Shown here: positions 51,083 to 58,495 of the stretch, piece after piece | Layout of the letters: the number at the start of each line of letters is the position of its first letter | Position numbering within the stretch: the first letter of the stretch is position 1 | Origin: Streptomyces echinatus | GTDB taxonomy: Bacteria; Actinomycetota; Actinomycetes; Streptomycetales; Streptomycetaceae | NCBI RefSeq assembly: GCF_014203595.1 | Contig: NZ_JACHJK010000013.1 | Location: forward strand, 62,001 to 126,000 | Reading direction: 5' to 3' | Length of the DNA: 64,000 nucleotides | Translations under genes and position numbers: made by a program | The notes under the pieces: model-generated | Seen by the model: the letters and a program-made list of their open reading frames with translations, nothing else | What the model was told of the DNA's origin: nothing | Database searches by the model: none

Positions 51083-52231
51083 TCACCGCGGCACGACCTC
51101 CCCGAACCGGATGTCGTACGACGCCCCCGGGTACAGCACGCGCAGCATCCGCTCCCCCTCCGCCGTCACCTCCTCGCGCCGGGCCCTCGTCAGCTCGCCG
51201 AACGGTTCGACGACCAGGGCGTCGGCGTCGAGTTTCCACAGCCCCGCCAGGAAGCCGTCGACCAGGAGGGTGCGGTACGCCTGGTTGCCCCGCCAGTTGC
51301 GGCCGTGGAGTGCGGGCGGTATCACGCGGGAACGGTCCGCGTGGGAGAGCAGCAGGTTGTCGAACTCGGGCAGGAAGCGGGGCGGGGCCGGGGTGTCCGG
51401 GTCGGGGCGCGGGGCGTCGGGGAGGTCGAAGAGTTCCACGCCCGCGGGGTCGCGGAAGGTCACCAGCCGCGGACGCAGCCGTTCGAACGCGGCCCGCAGA
51501 CGGGTGAGGCCGGCCCAGGTCTGCATGTCCCGCACGGAGGCGGGGCCGAAGGCGGCCAGATAGCGCAGCACCACGGACTCGGGCTCCGGGGCCGGTTCGG
51601 CCGGCCGGCCCAGCCAGTGCTCGGCGGTGGTCAGCGCGGCCTGGCCGCTCTCCTCCCACAGGCCGCGCGGGGTCACCTGGACGAGCGGCAGCGTGCAGCG
51701 GGCGGCGACCGCGAGGGCCCGCGGGTCGGCGTCCGGCCACTCGGCCCCCAGCGCCTCGCGCAGCTGGGCCGGGGTGCGCGGCGCGGCCTCGACCAGTTCG
51801 CGGGCGACGGCCGCGAGCCGGTCCAGGTCGACGCCGGTCAGCCCCGTGCGGAAGGTGCCCAGTTCGCGGTCGCGGGCCGGCTGGACCAGGGGCGTCAGGG
51901 CGAGGCAGTCGTCGGCGGTGTGGGTGTGGATCGTGGAGCGCAGGGTGACGATCCGGGCCACCTCCCTGCGGGTCATGAGCGCGGAGAGCTGCTCCGGCGC
52001 GAAACCGTCCAGGCGGGCGGCGAGGGCGTGGTACGGGGGCCGGGTGTTCTGTGCCTGGAGGCCGACGAGGTGGACGACGGCGTCCCGGACGGACCGCGTG
52101 GAGCGGTGCAGCAGGAGCTGACGGGCGAGGGTGGCGCGGTTCAGGGCGCGGACGTCCAGGACCGGGGCGGCCGTCGCGCTCGTCGCGTCGCCGGCGGGGG
52201 AACTGCTCTGCTGCGCGCTGCTGTTGGTCAT
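51083..52231 (-). CDS. Winged-helix AlkZ/YcaQ-like DNA glycosylase family protein
   Basis: A 382-residue protein from the ATG at 52231 (MTNSSAQQSS); an upstream GTG at 52240 is also in frame. The HTH_42/AlkZ layout is clear: LARQLLLHRSTRSVRDAVVHLVGLQAQN (with the Q-x-Q motif of these glycosylases), then RREVARIVTLRSTIHTHTADD, WAGLTRLRAAFERLR and LPEFDNLLLSHADRSRVIP. AlkZ-type enzymes unhook DNA crosslinks and often protect makers of DNA-alkylating antibiotics; ordinary members are also spread through Streptomyces, and no such cluster is in the window. The N-terminal 25 residues are Ser/Ala-rich and probably disordered. Confidence 0.88.
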   Translation of the reverse strand: MTNSSAQQSSSPAGDATSATAAPVLDVRALNRATLARQLLLHRSTRSVRDAVVHLVGLQAQNTRPPYHALAARLDGFAPEQLSALMTRREVARIVTLRSTIHTHTADDCLALTPLVQPARDRELGTFRTGLTGVDLDRLAAVARELVEAAPRTPAQLREALGAEWPDADPRALAVAARCTLPLVQVTPRGLWEESGQAALTTAEHWLGRPAEPAPEPESVVLRYLAAFGPASVRDMQTWAGLTRLRAAFERLRPRLVTFRDPAGVELFDLPDAPRPDPDTPAPPRFLPEFDNLLLSHADRSRVIPPALHGRNWRGNQAYRTLLVDGFLAGLWKLDADALVVEPFGELTRARREEVTAEGERMLRVLYPGASYDIRFGEVVPR

Positions 52232-52344
52232 GCCCCGCACGCTAACGCCACTTGCGGACAGTGGCTGTCCGCGACTGCGGCCGCGCGTCGCTCGGCCGGC
52301 CGGGGCGACCGGGCCCCGGCCGGCGAGGCCGGGCGGTGGGCCGT

Positions 52345-52743
52345 TCAGAACAAGGCGGTTACGCCCTGCTGGATCGCCGTCACGTCCGCGGCGAGCGCGG
52401 CGGTCATGTGGACGCCGGGGGCGAGGAAGCCGAGCCAGCGCAGGAGGACGTTGCGGCGCGGCTCGTCGCGGGAGAGTTCCGTGCGCACCTGCTCGGCGGC
52501 TTCGACCAGTCCCGCGCCGTCCTCGTAGCTCTCCTCGTCGCGGCGGAGCTCGTCCAGCAGCAGGTCGACCGCGGTGCGCAGCTCGGCGACGGCCGCCGCG
52601 TGCTCGGCCGGCGTCATGGCGGCGGTCACGGTGGCGTGGCCCAGGGCGACCGTGCTCCGCTCGATCCGCACGTCCCGGCCGGCCTGGATACCGCTGATGT
52701 GCCGGCCTGGTCCCGGTGCTCCGTGCGGTGGGTGATCGGTCAT
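52345..52743 (-). CDS. Small protein with SG-AGR strand motif, unknown function
   Basis: A 132-residue protein, four bases after the stop of the larger membrane protein. Near the N-terminus it has ISGIQAGRDVRIERSTVALG, like NSGLFAGRNISIKGSSVRAG at the end of its partner. The remainder is a helical bundle: TAAMTPAEHAAAVAELRTAVDLLLDELRRDEE and a possible membrane-facing LLRWLGFLAPGVHMTAALAAD. The shared motif, adjacent position and coupled genes point to a complex through matching strands. No enzymatic motif. Confidence 0.7.
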   Translation of the reverse strand: MTDHPPHGAPGPGRHISGIQAGRDVRIERSTVALGHATVTAAMTPAEHAAAVAELRTAVDLLLDELRRDEESYEDGAGLVEAAEQVRTELSRDEPRRNVLLRWLGFLAPGVHMTAALAADVTAIQQGVTALF

Positions 52744-52747
52744 CGCG

Positions 52748-54301
52748 TCACTTCTGCTTCAGGGGCTGGGGGTTGTTCCACTGGCCGCCACCTCCGGCAC
52801 GCACGCTGGAGCCCTTGATGGAGATGTTGCGGCCCGCGAAGAGACCGGAGTTGTAGATGGTGGTCTGGCGCTGGATCAGGTCGCTGGAGTCGATGTCGTG
52901 GTCCTCGAGGAACTGCACGAGGGCGTCCAGGACGCGGTGCTCGATCGTCTTGGCGTACAACTCCCGGTCCAGCGACTGGAAGTACCGGTAGTAGAGCCAG
53001 TCGCTCGCCTCCTCGCGGAGGCTGAACTCCGCGCCGTAGTCGAAGGAGCGCAGCCGGATCCAACGTTCCTGCCGGGCCTGCTGGTGGCGTCTGATCAGCG
53101 GCGCGAAGAGCTCTGCGAGGACCGCGAAGGGGGCGTTGACCAGCAGGATCGGGGTGCGTATGCCCGCCTCGCCGACGATCCGGCACCACTGCCGGAAGGT
53201 GGGTGAGTCCAGCAGCCTGTCCACGGTCTGGTACTTCCTCCGCACGGGCGCGAGCAGACAGTTGCTCCCCTCGATGAACGCCGTGTCACCGTCGGAGAGC
53301 AGCGCGCACCTCAGGAACAGGGTGCTGACGAGTTCGCCGCTCCACCCGGCGACCCGGATCGCCAGATAGGGGCGTGCCCGGCCCTTGCCGTCCTCGCGCA
53401 GTTCGCGAAGGAGCGCGTCCGAGACCTGCGCCCCGGGTGGTCCGGCCATGTTGGGCAGCACCTCGGCGCGCGTGCGGTCGTCGACTCCTGTCAGCAGGTC
53501 GGCTCCGTTGACCAGGAGTACGTCGGCGATGCTCATACCGGGCAGCTTGAGCGCCGCGACCCGGGCGGAGAGGTAGGTGTTGAGTTCGTGGACGGTGAAC
53601 GGGATGACGTGCTTGCCGCTCTCGGGGCGTCCGGTGTTCAGGGCGAACGACCAGGTTCTGTAGATCACGCCGTGCCCGACGAAGGGTTCGTAGCGCGAGG
53701 AGATCACGACGTTGCCACGGTCACGCAGTTCGATCGCCTGGAGCCGTGCGGCGTCCTTGGCCGTCGGGGGCCGGGGGGCCTGCCTGGGATCGAAGTTCTC
53801 GCGCTTCAGCTGCCGGGCGGCGACATGGTAGTGCGCGGTCACCAGCTCGGCGGCCACGAGCGCCCATCCGGCGAGCAGTCCGAGGATCAGGGAGGCGCCG
53901 AAGGTGAGGGGCAGGGTGACCACTATGAGGATCAGCAGGAGGAGCAGCGCGACGTCGCGTCGCCGCTGTCGGTCGTGAGCGGCGACCGCGTGCCGCAGCA
54001 CGCAGCCGAGGTCCACGCCGGGTGAGGACGCCGCGGCGCGGCGCGGTTCGTGCACGATGCGGGTCACCGCCTTGCGGGCGAGCCCGATGTCGGTGTGCAT
54101 CGCGGCGCACAGGTACCGCGTGACGTCGAAGGAGAAGCGAGGGGGTGCTCCCGCGCGGGAAGCCGGCTGCGGTATGCCCGGGAGGGGAGCCTGGGCCCGC
54201 GCCGGATCGGGCGGGGGCCGGACGGGCCGCGTGGGCGGCGGAGGAGGAACGGGCGGGCGGCCTCGGGATGCGCCGCCCTCTGGATCGACGGACGGGTTCA
54301 T
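52748..54301 (-). CDS. Membrane protein with C-terminal SG-AGR motif, unknown function
   Basis: A 517-residue protein. A Pro-rich cytoplasmic N-terminus (about 1-50), a helical segment, then two tight membrane helices (VALLLLLILIVVTLPLTFGASLILGLLAGWALVAAEL, about 117-155) and a long soluble domain. The domain has FVGHGVIYRTWSFALNTGRP, HVIPFTVHELNTYLSARV and VRKYQTVDRLLDSPTFRQWC, none of which I can assign. The C-terminus reads TTIYNSGLFAGRNISIKGSSVRAG. It may be a sensor or effector membrane unit like those in conflict systems; this is only a guess. Confidence 0.72.
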   Translation of the reverse strand: MNPSVDPEGGASRGRPPVPPPPPTRPVRPPPDPARAQAPLPGIPQPASRAGAPPRFSFDVTRYLCAAMHTDIGLARKAVTRIVHEPRRAAASSPGVDLGCVLRHAVAAHDRQRRRDVALLLLLILIVVTLPLTFGASLILGLLAGWALVAAELVTAHYHVAARQLKRENFDPRQAPRPPTAKDAARLQAIELRDRGNVVISSRYEPFVGHGVIYRTWSFALNTGRPESGKHVIPFTVHELNTYLSARVAALKLPGMSIADVLLVNGADLLTGVDDRTRAEVLPNMAGPPGAQVSDALLRELREDGKGRARPYLAIRVAGWSGELVSTLFLRCALLSDGDTAFIEGSNCLLAPVRRKYQTVDRLLDSPTFRQWCRIVGEAGIRTPILLVNAPFAVLAELFAPLIRRHQQARQERWIRLRSFDYGAEFSLREEASDWLYYRYFQSLDRELYAKTIEHRVLDALVQFLEDHDIDSSDLIQRQTTIYNSGLFAGRNISIKGSSVRAGGGGQWNNPQPLKQK

Positions 54302-54464
54302 CGCTACTGCCTAGGGGATGTTCGTTCCATTACGGCGCATGTTCGGTGATGCGCGGTGTGTGATCGGCAGATCGCCCAGGACCTGACCCATTTTACTCCG
54401 CTCGCCCCGCTCCCACTCCTCGTCGGCCGGCCGCGAGCCCGCAGGCATCGGGAAGTTGAAGAAT

Positions 54465-55781
54465 CTACGACGTACCGTCGCACACCGACGGCAGCCAGGT
54501 CAGGCCACGGGTGGCGCTGAGCGTGTCCAGGGAGCGCAGCAGCGCGTCCAAGTGGTCGGGGTGGGCGAGGAATTCGATCGTCGCCTCGGCGAACGCGTCG
54601 CGGACCGCCGGCGGCATGGAGTCGGAGGCGTCGAAGCAGTGCGGCGTCCGCTTGTCGCGGAGGGCGAGCGCGAGTGAACGGTGCCAGGCCGCGGCGCCTC
54701 CGGAGGCGGGTTCGACGCCGGCATGCACGGAGAAGCCGGACTCCTCGGCGGTCCAGGCGCGTTGGGCGTCGGCGGAGGCGAGGTGCCCGATCAGCTTCTT
54801 CGCCTGCGGGGTGTCGTGGAGCAGGGCGACCAGGTCGCCGGAGACCTCCCAGGCGCGGGGGGCGGGGGCACCGAAGATCAGCTGGGCGGAGGGCACGTAG
54901 CGGCCGTCGGCGTGCTGCCAGGCGGGCTGGTTGCGGATGAACGACGCCTGGTGCTCCAGCATGCAGCCCCGCGGGGTCGCGGCGACCGGCTCCGACGCCG
55001 ACCGGTACGGCGTCTTCAGGGCCCGCCGCACCAGTTCCGGGTCGCCGCCGGCGCCGACCAGGTCGCGCCAGACGGTCCACGCCTCCTTCACCTGCTTCGA
55101 CCGCCAGGACAGATCGCCGCGCACCCACCGCTCGTAGACGTCCGGGCCGTACCGCTGGAGCAGGATGTCCTCGATCCAGTCGGTGCCCGGCCAGCCGCTG
55201 GTGGCGCCGGAGCCCATGCCGAGGCACCACCGGTCGGGCCGGTGCACCGCCTGGCCGAGCTGCCGTCCGCCCACGTCGGCCGGGTACCAGACGATGCTCT
55301 TCAGATCGGCCTTGAGCGGGAACCAGTACACGTGCCCGTCCGCGAGCGGTGTGGCCCAGGAGGTGCCGAAATCCTCTCGGCGCACCAGTTGGTCGAGGGC
55401 GACGAGGTGTTTCTGGCGGGCGTACTCGGCGAGTTCGCCGGGGCCGGTGAGCACCACCACGTCGGGCGGTGTACCGGCCTCGACGTCCGCGCCGAGGACC
55501 TGGCTCTCGGCGTTGCTGCCCTGGTAGTCGACGTGGATGTGGTACTTCCGCTCGAACGGCTCGATGACCGCCCTGCGGAAGTGCTGCTCGTCCTCGCCGG
55601 TCCAGTTGGCCAGCAGGGTGACGGTCGGCTCCTGCCCGAGGGCGCGTACGCCCACCACGACGGCCGCCGCCAGGAGGGCCAGGCAGCTCGCGACCACGGT
55701 GACGGTGCGGGCCAGGCGGCGGGCGGGGCGGGACCGGGTGCCGGGGACGGCCGTCGGGGGGCCGCCGGGGTGCGCGCTCAC
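54465..55781 (-). CDS. Extracytoplasmic solute-binding protein (GlnH-like position)
   Basis: A 438-residue protein starting at the GTG that overlaps the upstream stop (GTGA at 55778-55781). One N-terminal membrane helix (TVTVVASCLALLAAAVVVGVRALG) anchors it; the Cys inside is not a good lipobox, since the hydrophobic segment continues after it. The outer domain begins VTLLANWTGEDEQHFRRAVIEPFERKYHIHVDYQ, typical of family 1 sugar-type binding proteins, then GTPPDVVVLTGPGELAEYARQ. No ABC permease or ATPase is nearby; the gene order matches the PknG-GlnX-GlnH module, so it may act as a sensor instead of in transport. Confidence 0.85.
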   Translation of the reverse strand: MSAHPGGPPTAVPGTRSRPARRLARTVTVVASCLALLAAAVVVGVRALGQEPTVTLLANWTGEDEQHFRRAVIEPFERKYHIHVDYQGSNAESQVLGADVEAGTPPDVVVLTGPGELAEYARQKHLVALDQLVRREDFGTSWATPLADGHVYWFPLKADLKSIVWYPADVGGRQLGQAVHRPDRWCLGMGSGATSGWPGTDWIEDILLQRYGPDVYERWVRGDLSWRSKQVKEAWTVWRDLVGAGGDPELVRRALKTPYRSASEPVAATPRGCMLEHQASFIRNQPAWQHADGRYVPSAQLIFGAPAPRAWEVSGDLVALLHDTPQAKKLIGHLASADAQRAWTAEESGFSVHAGVEPASGGAAAWHRSLALALRDKRTPHCFDASDSMPPAVRDAFAEATIEFLAHPDHLDALLRSLDTLSATRGLTWLPSVCDGTS

Positions 55782-56857
55782 CGGGGCCTGAACCGGTAGT
55801 CGTCGATGTGCCGCCGCAGGCCCGTCTCGGCCAGTGCCATGAGCAGGACGCCTCCTATCAGGATCCACACCGCCGCCGCCGCGCGGAAGCCGGTGTCGGC
55901 CAGGTACGAGGCGGTGCGCCGCCCCGCGTCGGGGATCTGCCGCCCGGGCAGCGGGCGGTCGAGCAGCGTACGGGTGTCCGCCATCCCCTGGTGGGTCCAC
56001 ACGGTGAACAGCACGGCGATGCCGACGCCGGCGAGCGACACGACCGTGGCGGCCAGGAGCTGGCGGTTGTAGCGGCGCCGGAAGCGGTGGCGCAGGAAGC
56101 GCTGGGTCTCCAGGAGCGCCGCGGTGAGGGCGAGAGTGAGCAGCAGGGTCGCGCTCCAGGCGGACCACAGCAGCGGGCCGAACGAGGTCTGCCGGTTCAC
56201 CGCGGCTCGCTGCTGGCGCTGCAGGGCCGTCAGGCGGGCCTGTATCCCGGAGCCCTTCTCCGTCAGGATGCTGGTGGCGTAGCTGAGGTAGGCCTCGCGC
56301 AGCACGCTTCCGTCGGGCTGGAGCTGGGACTGCTGGACCTTGACGGAGTAGACGGTGATCAGCCCGGCGACCGTCTGCAGGGCCTGGCGGCCCGCCGGTC
56401 CGCCGATGTCGTCGTCGGCGGCGGCGGCCGCGAGACTCTGCGCGGCGACGGAGATCTGCTTCTGGAAGTCGCTGGTCGGGGCCGGCGCGCCGGCGTCCCG
56501 CTGGGCCTGGCCGAGCGCGTACAGCGCGGTGTCGAGGGACAGGACGGCCGGGGCGCTGGAGGTGCGCAGCGGGTTCACGTCGTCGTGCACGCCCTGGTAG
56601 GACACGAACAGGGACAGCGTGAGCAGGGCCGACAGGGCCAGCAGCAGGCGGTGGCGGACGGCGAGGTCGCGGGCGGTCGTACTGCCGCCCTCCCCCGGAC
56701 CCGGGCCGGCGCCGGAGAGCCGGTCGAGCAGCACGCCGAGGCGACGGGACCACCGGCCGGGGGCACGCCGGTCCGCGGGACGGCCTCCCGGGCGCGGCAC
56801 GGAGGCAGGACCGTGGCCCGGGAGCTGTCCGGGGTGCGCGCCGCTGGGGGTGTTCAT
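55778..56857 (-). CDS. GlnX-like tetra-spanning membrane protein
   Basis: A 359-residue membrane protein read from the ATG at 56857, which overlaps the upstream VWA stop. A Pro-rich cytoplasmic N-terminus, TM1 (LLLALSALLTLSLFVSY), an extracellular helical domain of about 140 residues (VLSLDTALYALGQAQRDAG, ... RLTALQRQQRAAV), then TM2 (LLWSAWSATLLLTLALTAALL), TM3 (LLAATVVSLAGVGIAVLFTVW), a loop with DTRTLLDRPLPG, and TM4 (AAAVWILIGGVLLMAL). This layout and the position between kinase and binding-protein genes match GlnX of mycobacteria, which carries signal from GlnH to PknG. Confidence 0.78.
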   Translation of the reverse strand: MNTPSGAHPGQLPGHGPASVPRPGGRPADRRAPGRWSRRLGVLLDRLSGAGPGPGEGGSTTARDLAVRHRLLLALSALLTLSLFVSYQGVHDDVNPLRTSSAPAVLSLDTALYALGQAQRDAGAPAPTSDFQKQISVAAQSLAAAAADDDIGGPAGRQALQTVAGLITVYSVKVQQSQLQPDGSVLREAYLSYATSILTEKGSGIQARLTALQRQQRAAVNRQTSFGPLLWSAWSATLLLTLALTAALLETQRFLRHRFRRRYNRQLLAATVVSLAGVGIAVLFTVWTHQGMADTRTLLDRPLPGRQIPDAGRRTASYLADTGFRAAAAVWILIGGVLLMALAETGLRRHIDDYRFRPR

Positions 56858-58464
56858 GCGGACGGCTCCCTCAGCGGCCGACCGCAGTCGCCCCCGCAGT
56901 AGAGGGAGTCGGCCGGGCCGAGCCACTTGCAGTCCGGGCACTCGACCAGCCCGTCGGGACGGACGGGGACGGCCGGCCCGGCGGAACCGGGCGGGGCGGA
57001 CCCGGGTGGGCCGGCGGTTCCGTCCGCGGACGGCCCGAGGGCACCGGCACCGGTCCGGGCGGAGGCCCCCGCCCGGCCCTGGTCCGGTGCCGGCGGTGCG
57101 GGCGCGGCCTGGTCCGGCGGGGTCGCCAGGGCGCTGGAGAGGATCAGGTGCTGCCAGTCGACGTCCTTGAGGCCGGAGCGGACCCGTCCGGTGCCCGGAG
57201 CGGCCTCGATCCGCCGGAGCGCGCCGAGCAGCTGGGTGTCGGCCAGTTCGGCGGCCAGCGCGAGCGCCCGGGAGAGTGCGAGGTCCGCCGTGTCCCGGCC
57301 GTCCGTGCCGCGCAGCCAGGCCCGGTAGGCCTTGGCGACGGCGGCGCTCGCCTGCTGGTACAGCTCGTGCCGGCGGACCCCGGGGTACTGCCGGGAGGCG
57401 TCGAGCGGGTTGTCGGTCCAGCGCACCAGGACGGGCTGCGGTGCGGGCAGCCGCACCGGACGCCGTACGTCGGGTACGACGATCTCCACGGCCGCCAGCT
57501 GGAGGTCCTCGCCCCTCTCCCGGCCGGTCGGGTCGGCGGTCAGGACGACCTGGAAGTGCCGTACCTCGTCGCCCCAGGCACGGGTGACGTACTCCGCGGC
57601 GCGCCCCCCGGGGCCCGCCGGGACGGGCTGCAGCTCCTGCTCGTTCGGCACCACCTGCTTGACCTGCCGGATCACCGTGCCGGGGGTGGGTGTCAGCCTG
57701 ATCCGCAGCTCGGGCACCGACGTGCCCAGCAGGCCGGTCATCAGCTCCTCGTAGGCGGCGGTGAGTTCCGACTCCACGCGGACGGCCCGGGCCCGGCCGT
57801 GCAGCCGCCGGGTGATGTTCAGCAGCAGTTCCGCGTCCCAGTCGTCGCCGATCCCCCAGGCGTCGCAGACGAACTGGCCCGCGCAGGCGTCGAGAACGGT
57901 CTCCAGCGGCCGGCGGGAGCGGTCGTCGTGCTCATTGCGTCCGTCGGTCAGCAGCAGGACGTGCTTGACCGGAGCGGGATGGTCCTTGAGCAGCCGCCGG
58001 GCGAGTTCGAGCCAGGCGCCGATGGCGGTGCCGCCGTCCGCGTCCAGGATGCGTACGGCCCGCTCGGCGGCCTCGCGCTCGCCGGGCCCGGCGACGGCGA
58101 GCACCGGCCGGCCGGGACCCGGGTGGACCACGCCGGCCTCGAACCGCCCGGAGAGCACGGCGAAGGCGGTGCCGTCGGGCAGCATCCGGACCGCCGCGAC
58201 GGTGGCGTCCTTGGCCGCGTGCAGTTTCGCCGCCGGGTGGAGCATCGAGCGGGAGGTGTCGACGATCAGCACCTCGGCGAGCGCGGGCCCGGTGCCGGGC
58301 GCGGGCGCGCCGGCGTGCCCGGCGCCGTCCGGGCCGCGGACCCCGATCTCCAGGATGGCGTGCATCTCCCGGTCGGTGTGCCGCCCGGCCGCGTCCGGCA
58401 CGGCGGGCAGGTCCTTCTGCTGGCCGACCGCGAGGGTCACCTCGGTCTCCTCGGCCACGGTCAT
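56854..58464 (-). CDS. Cytoplasmic VWA-domain protein with C-terminal zinc ribbon
   Basis: A 536-residue protein. The VWA domain has its metal site as DTSRS (residues 69-73), the Thr in GGTAIGAW and the Asp in LLTDGRNEHDD. Beta-sandwich part (about 230-360) follows, then a helical region (ELYQQASAAVAKAYRAWLRG), a Pro/Ala linker, and a small zinc ribbon at the end: ECPDCKWLG with YCGGDCGRP. No signal peptide. It is translated between the PknG-like kinase (31 bases after its stop) and the GlnX-like protein (overlap), so it should be a soluble part of the same signalling complex. Confidence 0.88.
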   Translation of the reverse strand: MTVAEETEVTLAVGQQKDLPAVPDAAGRHTDREMHAILEIGVRGPDGAGHAGAPAPGTGPALAEVLIVDTSRSMLHPAAKLHAAKDATVAAVRMLPDGTAFAVLSGRFEAGVVHPGPGRPVLAVAGPGEREAAERAVRILDADGGTAIGAWLELARRLLKDHPAPVKHVLLLTDGRNEHDDRSRRPLETVLDACAGQFVCDAWGIGDDWDAELLLNITRRLHGRARAVRVESELTAAYEELMTGLLGTSVPELRIRLTPTPGTVIRQVKQVVPNEQELQPVPAGPGGRAAEYVTRAWGDEVRHFQVVLTADPTGRERGEDLQLAAVEIVVPDVRRPVRLPAPQPVLVRWTDNPLDASRQYPGVRRHELYQQASAAVAKAYRAWLRGTDGRDTADLALSRALALAAELADTQLLGALRRIEAAPGTGRVRSGLKDVDWQHLILSSALATPPDQAAPAPPAPDQGRAGASARTGAGALGPSADGTAGPPGSAPPGSAGPAVPVRPDGLVECPDCKWLGPADSLYCGGDCGRPLREPSA

Positions 58465-58495
58465 CGCCGCCTCTCCCCCGGGATCGTGGATGTGG

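Noticed and set aside
51083..52231. Self-resistance gene of a DNA-alkylating antibiotic cluster
   Set aside because: The AlkZ-like protein has no biosynthetic genes around it in the window.
54465..55781. ABC sugar importer
   Set aside because: No permease or ATPase genes; operon position fits a signalling module instead.
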